Position numbers and translations under genes: made by a program. The notes under the pieces were generated by a model. The model did no database searches. It saw nothing but the letters and a program-made list of their open reading frames with translations, and was not told the DNA's origin. DNA of 64,000 nucleotides from Cladorhizidae sp. MBARI D1340-BT2 (Eukaryota; Porifera; Demospongiae; Poecilosclerida; Cladorhizidae), in assembly GCA_028752905.1 (NCBI GenBank), contig JAQNBH010000013.1, forward strand, positions 17,768,302 through 17,832,301, written 5' to 3'. The stretch's first letter is position 1, and each line of letters starts with the position of its first letter. Of the stretch, positions 49,231 to 61,444 are shown piece by piece.

Positions 49231-52200
49231 AGTGTAGCTACCTCTGCTAGTACTTGAAATGCTGAACATTTTCAGACATATTTCTTATAACAGATGACTC
49301 CCCAACACATCCATATTTTCTTTCCTTCTAGAAAGATCATCTTTGATTAATGAACATGAGTTTCTTCGAGGAATTACAGAAATCACTGATTTTTCTAATG
49401 GTGGTAGTTGTGTAGTGCATTACGAAGACTGTGAATAGTAAAAGGCTTATTGATGCATATTTTGTATTTCCTTCAAGTAATAGCATTCCACACATGACAT
49501 GTACTTATCTAGCCGTGCTTAAAGCCTGTCTTAGCTGAGCTAACCTGCTTTCTACGTGCATTTCAGGCTAGACATATATACAGACACCATGCAGTGCAGG
49601 ATAAAAACTTACATAAAGTGCTTCCTTCACACAGTAAGGAAATGCAGAACAAATTCCAAACTTATTTCAATCACCAAATAATATTTGTAAGTGATACATG
49701 GTAATCTTCCTATATAACACATCAGTGTTTTCTTTAGTTATAAGAAGGCTTCAATTGATTAGTGAACTTGAATTTCAATGAACCACACACTTGCTATGAA
49801 GCCAATGCACCTTGGAATTAAAATGGACACACCTTTTTATGCATATTTTATATTACAAGGCATTCCACATTATTCAACCACATGTCCATACCAATGAATA
49901 CAATGTAGGATTTATCTGAGTTGAGCTGTTTGCTAATCCATGGGATTTACCTAGCTAGCGAGCTATTTGTTGGCTAAGTGAAAAATGAACATGCAGGTAT
50001 ATACAATAATGCCAAGTGCTGTGCCATTTCAGGTGATTTTGGTTTCTAGAAATATTTAAATGGGCAAAATGCACTTTTTAAACAAATTTTTCAAACTGGT
50101 GTATTTGCTCATATTGAAGTCATATTCCAAGTTTCAGAACATTTGAAGATTCTATGATGCAGTTACGACAGCTTTTCCACTATTTTCATAGAAACCCAGC
50201 AAGGAATGAAGAAGAATCGCGTCGCATTAGATTAGAAGAATTTCCACATATTTCTCCCTAATTTCTCACCCAAACTCCATAATTTATATATCACCAGAAT
50301 GCTTATTGTGTGCTCTTTAACCTAAACTAAATTATTTTCACTGTTATGAGAATGTGTTGAGCATATCTGCATGTGGTTTGTATGGGATTCCCCCTCCCCC
50401 TCTCCTGTGGTGCATTATCATACTGATTCAAATAGTTTAGGTGAAACTACTACATGTACTTACCAAAAACCACCTAACAGCCACTTAGCATTATTAATGG
50501 GTTTTTAATTCAAGGACAGGGCTGACACTTTGGCATAAAAATATCTATGACAAAAGTTAAACAAATCATTAAATAGCTTATTTACTAAGCTACATTTTGT
50601 TACAAAAATTATGTTGATAGAGTGTAGTGGGTGGAAGTTATGATTGGTATTGTCGAGGTGTATTATTTTGACATTATAACCCCCTTACCTTAATTGACCT
50701 CTGAAACCAAATTTAAATTCAACACTGGCTCCAGGGGATCTAGGTTCCCCAATTTTCAAGTCTTAGCCCTTAGTTCTGGCTCCAGGGGATCTAGGTTCCC
50801 CAATTTTCAAGTCTTAGCCCTTAGTTTTGCAGCAACCCCGAGAAAGAAAAAAACAACAGACTGACCAACAGTGTCCTCAGGCATATAATACCTAGCAGAA
50901 AAGTACAAAATGGGAAGAGGCACTCAGACATGACCCAGGCGTTGACCCATACTGTTACTCTCTGTAACCCCTATTAAGGCTAGCTAGGTACATATTAAAC
51001 TTTTTTAAATCAGACGAGATATATACTGCCCTGTGCAAAGCTTGCCATTTCAGCTACTCACTTTTTTCTGATAGAATAGAGCTAACATAGTTGTGTAGTT
51101 TATTGGTAATGTTGACATGTTGTATACTATCGTTGGGAACATTTAAGATGCATGTGCAGGTACATTGAAATGGCCAACATTCGCAAATGTTTTTGTGAAT
51201 GGTGGCTCCAGTTAGTCCATAGTGAACGTTAACTAATGCAACTTAGGCTAGCCCATGTATATCCAAACCTTCCTGTTGAATTTGATCTTTCTAACTTTAA
51301 AACTGTGGCTATTGCATAAAGGACACTCAGAGAGGCTCACCTATTTTGTTAATATTTATGTACAAGTCATACACTAACTCTCTTTTACACACACTCAGTC
51401 TGACCTCAAAGGTCTAAGTCATCAGAGATCTTAGTATTTATGACGCACAAATCAATTACAGAGAATAATCCAATTGAGGAAAAAAACAGTAAATTCAAGG
51501 TTAAAGGAAGGAAAACTGGGTTCCAGGCGGATGGAGAGGTTACATGGGTAATAGCTGTCAAGAGAGAAAGTACGAGTTTCATTCCTACTACTACTCATTC
51601 GTCAACATGTTCTAACTGTGGAGGTGTGATACAGCCTTAAATAAAAGAGCTTCACAAAACTGGAAATGATTCCCTATGTGATTCTGGAGAACATCTGGGT
51701 GGGTTCTAGCCTTTACCTGGAACAAATCTGAAATCTGCAAGGCATATGTAATAATATTACATCCCTTATCACAATCCAAGCATTACAATATAATGATATC
51801 TATAATGTAGTATGCTGTAGTGGACTTCTGCTAGGATAAGGTATAGTGCAATACAATGATAAGATTTGTCCAGTAGGAAATCTGTTTTTTCTTTTCTTTT
51901 CTCCATTGCACATTTTCTTGCAACTCTATGCTTCGCATTAGCTAATAGCAACAATAATTTGCTACAAACCAAGCACTCAATGGGTACTTGGATGTATTGT
52001 TGCACATGGCTTAAAGGACATACACTATGCCAAGGTTAGGATAATGACTAGAGCAAATAATGATAAGATTTCAAGTTTGTTCCAAAACAGTACCAGGCTA
52101 AAATGTTTTATTTTTAAATATTTTCCCCTTTTTCAAAGCACACTTGCTAATTACATAATTACTCAATGCCTTACATATATTACTACTCTATATATAACTG

Positions 52201-53010
52201 TTGTGTAATTTAGTGAGAGAAATGAGCCCTCAGTGGGGAGTTTGATAGAAAACTTGGTATTCCCATGCATGACATATGTATCTATAGAATAGTGTTTGCC
52301 CTTGAACAACCTGCACATGTCTCGCGCATGCCCACATACTTTCTAATGGTGCACATACATTCTAAGGGTGAACACAATTTTCAGATGTCTCACCGGACCA
52401 GACGTTGGGGATCTTCTATGCAACCTGTAAAAATCTAGCATTCCAACACAAATGTCCACCTCTGGTCTACACACATTGACTTTGACTCTGTACTATACCC
52501 TCCATTTTAGAGGAAGGAAGGAGTAAACTCTTTAACCTGGCTCAAAACCTTCTCTTATGAAATTCTTGAATTTTTTACTAGTCACATAACACATCACACA
52601 AACACAACTCTTGTGTAAATTGTACTGCTATCCTGAAGATGGCTATTTTGACTTCTTGACTTGACTAATTCAAAGCTGAGAGGAGAGAACATCAAGAGGA
52701 GGATGACAGCGAAGATGGCAAAATCTACTGTCTAAAACGGCAGCTGAAGCCGCAATACTGAATGCCGAATTCACTTTCAAACTGGAAAATCAAGAATGTT
52801 ACGGGATTCTAGCGATCCTTTGTTGCACCTCGAATGCATAGTGAGGGGTAGCAAGCCTTTTTGGGTCCAAGCTCCTATTATCTTCTCTACTGTACTTATG
52901 CTAAATGAGGTTGATATACCTTAGGGTATTATGTACACCCTCAAATTGTTTTCGGCCTCGTATAGTGTTTGCTCTGTTAGGATGCCTGAAACAATTTGAA
53001 CTTGTTGTAT
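49231..53010. other. Intergenic, no gene seen
   Basis: AT-rich sequence without recognisable coding exons. It contains a 49-bp perfect direct duplication at 50727-50825 ('ggctccaggggatctaggtt...'). Confidence 0.5.
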
Positions 53011-53012
53011 AT

Positions 53013-53202
53013 GGTATATTAATTTCAGTGCAAATTAGGAGTTTTTTTGGTCATGAAGAAGCTCTGTGGAGAAAAAACTTTGCAGACAATGCAGCAATAG
53101 AGAAAGGAATACGACAAGGTGGACATACACGAACTAAAGTGAGCCAGGAAATGTTTCATGATATTCAGACTGTGCTTAGCCGACTCTTGGAAAAATCCTA
53201 GG
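53013..53202 (+). other. Unrecognised open segment, possible gene fragment
   Basis: Downstream of an acceptor-like TTAATTTCAG the frame reads ALWRKNFADNAAIEKGIRQG and TRTKVSQEMFHDIQTVLSRL before a stop at ~53200. The composition looks protein-like but no family is recognised. It may be the 5' part of the fragment at 53590-54030. Confidence 0.3.
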
Positions 53203-53453
53203 CAACCCCACTACAAATCTGGCCGAGTGTTGGATGCACATAAGAACAGAATTTGATGGGTGGAACGTAATTAACTGGTCCCAAAGTGATGGGAGCACAG
53301 GTGTAGGTGTATGGGGGATGGGTTGTGTCAGAATGTGGGTGCAGAGTGGGATCCACAGCTTTGGAGAAGGATGGCTGATACTTCCCCTATAGAGTGTTCA
53401 CTGCCACAGCACTGTTCTGCTAAGAGAGTGAAGGAGGACAGGAAAAGAAAGAA

Positions 53454-53551
53454 TACTAACCCTAGCCCTAACCCTAGGACTAGCCCTAGCCCTAACCTTA
53501 GCCCTAACCCTAGGACTAGCCCTAACTTAGCCCTAACCATAGGACTAGGGC
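53454..53551 (+). repeat. Degenerate telomere-like (CCCTAA/CCCTAG)n block
   Basis: CTAACCCTAGCCCTAACCCTA and related hexamers, interrupted by GGACTAG, extend for ~98 bp. TTAGGG is the usual metazoan telomere repeat (reverse complement CCCTAA). Interstitial position. Confidence 0.85.
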
Positions 53552-53589
53552 TAGACTAAGGCAGTCATAGAGAGCAGATGAAGGAGCTA

Positions 53590-54030
53590 GATAGGTAACA
53601 AGCTGCAACTCACAAAGCTTATATCAGATTATAGTTGAATTACACCTGAAGAAGTTACTGAAGACATCACCCCAGAACATTTGGAGCAGCTAAAAACTAG
53701 TTTCTAGAAGATGAAAGTGGTGACTACTGATGAGGAAACTATGGAGATTGATCTCAATCAGCAATGGATGATGGAACGAAGGGGGAAAATAGCTGCATCC
53801 AAAGTGGGTGCTGTATAGTAACAATGAAAAAGACGATGAAAAGAAGTAAAAAGGTACACAAATTACTGTATAGTAGATTTAGTGGTAATGAGGCCATCAC
53901 ATTATGGCTCAGCAAAGGTGGAAGAGATGATAAAAATGTACATGACTCACCAAAGAAAAAAATAGTCATCCTCATTTGTGCATTGAAAGTGTGGACCTTT
54001 CTTCATCTCCCTCACAAATCCCTATCTTTC
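53590..54030 (+). pseudogene. Possible YqaJ-type exonuclease domain fragment
   Basis: In changing frames the strand reads ITPEEVTEDITPEHLEQLK, then WMMERRGKIAASKVGAV and SKKVHKLLYSRFSGNEAI. This resembles the start of YqaJ/lambda-exonuclease-like domains found in animal transposon proteins (W..R.GRiTAS...; LLYS.F.GN.A). Stops are present and the catalytic region is missing. Tentative. Confidence 0.4.
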
Positions 54031-54308
54031 AGTAAGCCCTGAAGGTGCTGTACCAGAGTTTAGCAAAATTTGTGACTCTTAATCCTTACAGTAGTGCAAG
54101 GGGGGAAACTCTGGCTTGAAGTCGGCATTTTGTCTTGAGAATAGAGACAACACACTCAAACTCAAAACGAGACATGACAAGTTCAATGCAGTTTAGTGAG
54201 TTGACCTTTGATTAAAAAGTGAACAGCTGCAACACAGAGTCCATGTAAGTTTTAACCCTTTCACTGGTGACTTTATTTAAAAAATTAAATAAACACAACC
54301 TATGTTAA

Positions 54309-55039
54309 GGCGGGACTAATCCATTTCTGGGCCTTTTTTTAATTCGTTCATAACTTTTTTTGTTCTATATACTATGATATTGAAATTAGTACCAAAATGC
54401 TGCTCATTCAGAGAGCTTTCTAATGGTATATTTAGTTTTGACCTAGCGCCATCCTGGTCAGAGTTGTGGACAGTTGTGGACACCAAGGTGATTTCACTTT
54501 ATTTCACTTTACTCAACACCTGTGTCACATAACCACTTACAATTTTGACAGCACTTAGAGAACCCACAGACATGCATTTTGAATAGATGAAAACATCATA
54601 ACTTGTAAAATGGATTTTTAAGAAAGGTCAGTGTTTTGCTCATGATTAGCAACATTCCAGGGCTAATATCTCTCCCATAGATTTTTTTTAGTGGATTCTT
54701 TCTATTCAAATGAAAGAGTATGAAAAGAGCTTTCAAATGATATATTAAAAGTTGATATAGGACAAAGCATGGCCCAGTTATGTGCACACAAACTTGAAAT
54801 AACTCGTTTTGAGATAACGGCTCTTGAAAAAAGTACATTATTATGTTCTCTATATTCCTTTCAGGTTCGTAACTTCGAATTTATGTAGTCAATAGCATGG
54901 ACAAAAGTGTGTATAACTTTGCAGTGAAGCATTCAAATGCTCTGAAACTTGAAATAGAAATACTACATGAACTATACTATAGAATGAATAAATAACTTTA
55001 AAAAATGTTTTTTTCCCGAACGAATGGATTAGTCCCGCC
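54309..55039. mobile_element. 731-bp MITE with TTAA duplication
   Basis: The left end GGCGGGACTAATCCATT is perfectly repeated in inverse at the right end (AATGGATTAGTCCCGCC). Both sides are flanked by TTAA (54305-54308, 55040-55043), as for piggyBac- or Kolobok-type insertion. The interior is AT-rich without coding capacity. Its ends do not match the piggyBac element at 16323. Confidence 0.88.
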
Positions 55040-55043
55040 TTAA

Positions 55044-56372
55044 GGCCTTGCTATCTCAGCAATACTTCGTAAAACTCCCTAGCAACCATCCCACATGTGA
55101 TAGCATTTGTATTGACCATCATTGTGGTTAGTGTTTGTTGCCATAGAAACATACCATGAAACCAGGTAATTCTTGTTTTGATATTTGTTTATCCAGGAAA
55201 AATATAATCTACATTCAACCTTCATGTATATATATATTGTGTTTTTTTAATCACATAGTCATTATAACTATAATTATACAAGATAAAGAAAAATACAAGA
55301 TGTACCGTGGATACTGTAAAACCGTAGGCTATAATGTGAAATAGGTTTCAGGAGACAAAACGAAGTGTCCTATCTCAGAAACGAGGGTTTTGAATGTGTC
55401 TTCATAACAATGAAAACATATTATTACTTTACTTCTACAGTGTACCACAATTTGATAGTTTGATCTGAATTCTAACATTCCAGAAGTGTGAATACATAAT
55501 ATGCATGCTAGCACAATACATGACCATCACAATGAATCACATGAATATGAACACAATATAACAGAGAGAGAAAATACCTGCAGAATCCAATAAATGCAAC
55601 AAACAATAACAGATTGAAGTAAAACACAAGGAAACTACTGGGTGAAGTCTACCATGCTGTGATGTTTGAAAGAAAAGGTCCATCTTTGTGACAACACACT
55701 GGTTGTTTTTTTAACTACCCACGAACAAGGAACCTTAAACAGCCTTTGCAGTTCATGCTGCTTACTCACTGCACAGCTAGCTAAACTCACAGTCAATGCC
55801 TTCTTCATCACTAAGCACTCTCATCTTGTTCCAAATCGTCAGCTCGAATGAGAGCGCTAGGCTTAAATCGGGCACGACTACTTTTCCGAGCGATAGCGGG
55901 TCAACACTGGTCTGGCCACTGCTTTTGCCCTCAGAGGGTCCAAAAGATCATCGTCCAGAACCCGAGAAAGCACAATCCTCCCCAAGGTTAGACGACCGGA
56001 CATCTTATTCACAGGTGAAAAAGCTCCTCAATTCGGAACGTGCAATATTTTTCCCTTTAGTTATCCAACATCTATAGCCTTTATATTCAGTAGGCAAGTA
56101 GGCAAGAATGTAGTAATTTTTTTAACCTTTATTGGATATTTTTGAACCCTCGATTTTTTTCTCGATTTTTTTAATTCAATTAATATGTATATTATACACA
56201 CGCTTACACCAGTGAATGAGTTTATTCAGCTGTAACACAGAGTGTAAATTTTAACATGTCTTTGTTGTTGAAATTTATTTTTAATTTTTATATACTAGTT
56301 ATAACCCCCAAAACGTCACGATTTGGTAAAGGGTACGACAATGCGACTTTTTTCCGTCTAGATAGTTGCAAC
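55044..56372. other. Intergenic; one short GC-richer frame
   Basis: Mostly AT-rich. On the minus strand 56003-55878 a 41-aa frame starts in the context AATAAGATGTCC and reads MSGRLTLGRIVLSRVLDDD; unlike its surroundings it is not AT-rich. It could be a small exon of a gene divergent from the SDR copy at 56373, but no partner is seen. Confidence 0.25.
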
Positions 56373-56582
56373 ATGATGGACGATCTATTGTTGTGGTTTC
56401 TTCTCTCTGTTGTTGGCTATCTCCTCTACAAACTATTGCAATTTTACTTTGCAGATGGCGACCTAGTTGTCCTTGGTAGTAAAATGAAGCCTTGCTACTT
56501 CGAGGACAGAGTGGTGTCACTGGAGCTAGTTCTGGAAGTACTTATATTGTGGCATCACAGGCAGGCGCACGTGCCAAACTGA
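56373..56582 (+). pseudogene. Broken second copy of the SDR first exon
   Basis: MMDDLLLWFLLSVVGYLLYK then LQFYFADGDLVVLGS, KMKPCYFEDRVV closely matches exon 1 of the SDR gene at 22412. At the dinucleotide-fold motif 4 bp are missing (GTGGTGTCACTGGAGC versus GTGGTGTGGATCACAGGAGC), shifting the frame. In the right frame TGASSG continues into YIVASQAGARAKLIT and a stop, a possible remnant of the exon 2 segment without an intron. Later exons were not found. Confidence 0.75.
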
Positions 56583-56768
56583 TCACCTGACTTGACTTGT
56601 GGCAATTAATGACTTGTGACCTTGCTTTTCTGAGTTGTTGGTGCTTGCAAAATCAGTTCTGTTAAAATATATTTAGTTCACGCTAAAATATATTAAAATT
56701 CACGAAAATACATACAAAGATTACACAAATAGCACAGTCTGCTAATGTTAAGGTACCCTGGTTATGAG

Positions 56769-57150
56769 TTATGATGACAAGAACAAAGGTGCAATGTAGT
56801 TTTTGAAAGTGATGAGTGAATGGGTCTCTAGAGCTTCTTGAGATAAGTTGTTCCACAAGGTGTCAGAGCCAACTACAAAAGAAAACTTGAATGCATACGT
56901 CTTAGCATATGATTGATTCAACAGTGGTATCGGTACAGGGTTATTATTCTGCCTGTTCAGCTTGATAATAAATACACCTTGAGGAAATAGCAGCTGGCCT
57001 TTCATACTATAAATAACTTCAGAAATATTCTGCGATTCTCAAGAGAAGGGCTTCCAAAAAATTGATTAATAGGTCCTGATAGTTGCAGACTCACTGTTTC
57101 GTACTCATTTTGAGAGCAAACTTTTGGACTTTCTCAAGTTTTGCATTCTC
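56769..57150 (-). pseudogene. LINE 3'-end remnant
   Basis: On the minus strand: VQKFALKMSTKQ, YQDLL and LEALLLRIAEYF (near 57140-57010), then FVVGSDTLWNNLSQEALETH and SLITFKNYI (near 56860-56790). This is the usual C-terminal region after the RT domain of CR1/jockey-like LINEs. Only the tail is left. It differs from the LINE at 18.3-21.5 kb. Confidence 0.65.
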
Positions 57151-58188
57151 AAGTTTTGCAACATCTCTGATGATTCTCGCACATTGTGCAGTGATTGTGA
57201 GTTTTTTTACCATGTGCATGGAATGGTACTAGTAGCTAAATGGCAACAGTGAACAGTGAAAGGCCAAAGGAAGGTCGAGTGAATGCTCAGCCACCTTGAG
57301 CATCTCACAAATTATACACAAACTACATGGCCATGGAGAAATCAATAAATGCTCCCATTTTACTCAGATCTCGCTATGTGAATCTCTGATTATGCTATGG
57401 TTGCAAAGACTTATTTAATTCTGAATAATGAAACTGCATTATATATGTTTGCTATGAATCTACTTGCACTGATTTGGTACAAGTTGGTTGCCAGGCAATC
57501 ACCCTCAATTTATTTCCTACATGGTTGGAGTTTGAGTTGCTATTTGGGGTGGCTTCAAATTTAAATATATTTTTATATACCGTAAACTCTGGTTGTTAAG
57601 TTTCTCCATGTAAGTGCCCATTTCATTGTCGTTACGGGGAAAAAAATTTTGGCGTCCTTACGATATTTACCTGTGAAGCGCAGATATCAATGTCGTTGAA
57701 AAAAGTACCAATTATGTGCATGTGTATTAGCTGCACTGCTGAGGCAACAAATTTAAAAAAAACATGTAGGCCAGAATTTTATTAGTGTGAGCACGTCTAT
57801 TATTAGCTTCCATTGTTTGTAATATCCCACCGAGCTTCTTGCTGCTTATTTTCTAGGGACTTTCAGCTCCTTTCCCAGGCTCTGGTAGTGCAGGTGACTC
57901 CTCCACCGCCTATTTTCAGGTGACTTCTATCTTCTTTCCAGATGTCTAGTAATGCAGGTAACTTCTCCCATGGCATTTGAAGTTCAATTCTGACATACCC
58001 AATGGTTGCACTTTTGGCATGTGAAGGATGTCAATAGTGAGCCTGTCCAAGAATTGTTCCACAATTTGCTAAAAGGAGCTTTTTTCGTAGGATATCCAAA
58101 TAGTCCTGTATTAAACCTGTTTCTGAGGGGGAAAAAGTCAAACGCTTGAATGGCCATCGCTAGTATTTCTTTCAAGTAATAATTATTT

Positions 58189-58280
58189 CTGGTGAAGGCT
58201 AGAGCATCTAGTCGAAATGTCGAGAGAGTAAAAATGCAAGTTGATTATTGAGAAGATCATAGTAATTTTATAATGTCACC
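58189..58280 (+). repeat. Dispersed repeat with hammerhead-ribozyme-like core, copy 2
   Basis: CTGGTGA (58189-58195), then a hairpin GGCTAGAGCATCTAGTC (58197-58213) pairing over seven base pairs with a GCA loop, then GAAA (58214-58217). Only one core base differs from CUGAUGA...GAAA. Shares 'atgtcgagagag' and 'gttgattattgagaag' with 25109-25215. Confidence 0.55.
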
Positions 58281-58299
58281 TGGGAGTCGTGTAGTGTTC

Positions 58300-58560
58300 T
58301 CATTGAGATACTTTCTCCTGCATAACCCTGCTTTGAGAGACTGGGTCTTTCTTATGGTTCGAGAAATTAGCCTCTTCTTCTATGAGCTCGCAAGATTAAA
58401 TCCTTAGTTCTCTAGTATGGAGAGTCATTCGTTTAATTTTTCTGGTGAATGCGACTTATTTATCAGTAGGGTCTGGTGAGTACCTATTCTCAGTTATAAG
58501 CGCCAGATTTCTTGTAGGTTCGAGGTTAGGAGTGGGGCGCTAAAGATCCTAATTTTATTT
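58300..58560 (-). repeat. Dispersed repeat family, copy 2 (inverted)
   Basis: Reverse complement matches 45745-46025 over several blocks, including 'tttctcgaacca' and 'agacccagtctctc'. Ends are not defined. Confidence 0.7.
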
Positions 58561-61444
58561 GTATATATATATATATGAAAATTGCAATGCACTGCTGTGG
58601 TATTGCAGTTGCTGAGTCAGCAGCAAAGTTCCCTATTTATTATTGCACTGTTCTTCAGTTGGTTCTGAGAAGGAGGGTCTATTCTTCAGGCTGGACCTGC
58701 CATGATATTTCTTGCAGGTTTGGGGTTAGAAGCGGGCTGCTGGATTTAAACATTCGATGATGTAAAAGAATTTATGTGGGAGATATTCATGGGTCATGTA
58801 CCACATAATTTAATTATCCTACCCTACTCCTTTCACTGATTTTGAACATCATAAGTGTTCCCAGTTGCAAACTCAGGCATTGTTTGTATATATTTGTATG
58901 CAGCGAACATTGCCTGCACATGCTCATTAGACTGCTATATTGTTGACAAATAGTCGTAAAACTTGATTTCTGGATTGATGAGTGAGCAAATTTAAATTTT
59001 ATTACTATTTTTAATGGCTGACAATCGCAGCTGTCATCATCAACTGCCCCTCTTGACTTTACTGTTGTTTCTGAAATTTCTTCTTTGGAGAAAAACTGCA
59101 CAGGCACATGTGCTTACCTGGACTTGTTATTAATCCCTTCACTCTTAAGAAAGGAGGTGCTACTGGGTGAATTTCTATGCTGCAAATATTATTGTATATA
59201 CATGTATATATATATATAAGGTGACATAACAATGAGTAGTGTTTGTCTGCTTGTTTTAAAAAAGCTGACCAAACTGCAGCTTAATGTATTTGCCTTCTAT
59301 GATATGAACCATTTGAAAAGTTAAAAAAAGTAGCTATAAATAATAAAAATGGTTAACCGAAAATGTTCGGTGTAATCCAGGCTACCATAATTATTCACAA
59401 TTGGCTAGAGTGGGGTGTATTACAACCATCATAATTAAAGTTGCTGGAGCATAAATTGCACACTAAATAATTCGCTCATCTATAAGCAAGCAAGTGTTAG
59501 AGTAAGCTCTGACCTCAACTCAATGTGATTTGGCTAATGTTAGTCATTCGATCTTATTCCTTCTCCAGTTTCTCACCAGCATTTCACTTACTCTGCACTC
59601 CATTTCAGCTCAAATTTTTCCACGGTTCTCTGCAGTTTCAATAACTTTGAGCTTGATAGCAGCTCGGACATAGTTCAAGACATTTCACACACACAAAAAC
59701 TGAAGAGCACTGCAGCTAACTCTAGCTGCGGTACATCACATGCTCCACTTGTGACCCCGCCCAGCAATTCATTTTAACCACCGCATTCCAGCAAAACCAA
59801 TACGTATCAGTTATGTTCCTTAAGTGGAGAGGAATATTTGGAGCTGCTACTGTGAACTGTAAACCTGCAAATACAGTAGAAATACAGTGTGTATATATGT
59901 ACGAATGCATATTGTATCACACGCATAAGAAGATATTTTTGAATGGGGGGGGGGGGAGGGGGGGGGTGGGGGTTGACCTAAAGTTAATGGGTGGGCATGC
60001 TTATAACTTGCCTGCCTAGCGGACAATCTGCTAAAAACAAGGGGAATTTAAAGTTAGGCATTATTGAAATATGTACAATTTATGAGAAACATAACTATGT
60101 TTGAACTATGTACCTATACCATTTGTAGCCTACTTTATAAATAGTTGTAATTGTGGTTCAGTTTGCAGGCTACAAGATCAAATAAAGTGCTTTGTTCCAT
60201 TTTTGTGCAATAGTCTCTTCTTACAGTTCTGTCCTTATCAGCGATGTGAGAAAGCTATTGCTTCCATAGCTCTAGTTATAGCAGCTGGACTAGTCTATGT
60301 TTCTCCCAAATAAGGAGGCCATAGACCATGATTAGCTTCTCTAGCGGGCGCATGTATAAGCCGGTGTCTGTAGGGTGAATGCTAATTAATTACTACCATA
60401 TATACATGCAATGACATCAAGCGTATGTGACCAAATGTATATTTACACACCTGTTTTATGTCAGGTTTATTGGACAAATTAAGAAATATTTTTAGAGTGG
60501 CAGATTACCAGGAAGTCCATTAGAGTGGGACAAGGGTTTAAAAGTTAAATGGGAACATCGGGATATAGTACCAATGTTTGGGACTGTCCCTCTTCAATCA
60601 GGCTGTTGACATTTAAGACATGCTCCCCATGATTTTATTGTACTTGAGATCAATTCTGGTGCATTCTGAGCTAAACTTCAAACCACAATTTCAAATCGAC
60701 TAATATAGCGGTTAGTCAATTCACAGCTAAACTTTCCAAACCAGTTCTGGCTCCAGCATGCATAAGTTACCTGGAGAGAAAGAAAAATATCGAAAACTTC
60801 TCTGCATCATTGTGATAGGTAAAAGGATAAGAGTCTAAGAAGCAGCTGTCAAAGAGGATCAAGTTCAAGAATTGAACAAACAAAGTTGAGGTGAATTGGC
60901 TGATGCGTGTGCTCTCTACGCAAAAGCAGCTGCTAAGAATGTTGACAAGGCATATAACACTTGGATTACTAAACTCTGGCAGTTGTATGTGTGGAAGTTA
61001 GAACAAAACATGTTTATTTCTAAGCAAGAAAAGTGCAAGGAGCACTGCATCTTATTTTGAATAATTTAGAGCGGATATATTCATTTTCAAGGATTGGATT
61101 CTGTCTGTGAAAAATGTTAAGTATTAACTTCTCGAAGACATCCCTCTATACAGTGGTGGGATCATCATGTAGGAGGGACCTGAAGTGTTAAACTACCTTG
61201 CCTAAAAAATATACAATTGGACCATAAAGAACAGTCAGAGACCCCTCCCTTTCCTTTCTAAATAATGATAGAAGCTGAGATCAATGTAGTTATGATATTT
61301 AGAAGCCAGGCAGTAGGCTCTGGCAAATTTTTCCCAAAAGGTCACCTATTATTTTCTATTCTTTTATTCTCTATTCTCAGTTATTGAGCCTATTAGCCCA
61401 TTATTACTAAATTATTGTCAACTTTGTTGTAATGATTATAAACA

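Larger units (their letters stand above)
57151..61440. other. Intergenic with scattered repeats
   Basis: Holds the hammerhead-like repeat (58189), the inverted dispersed repeat (58300-58560), fragments of the same family at 57580 and 58680, and a G-run at 59945-59970. No gene was recognised. Confidence 0.5.
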
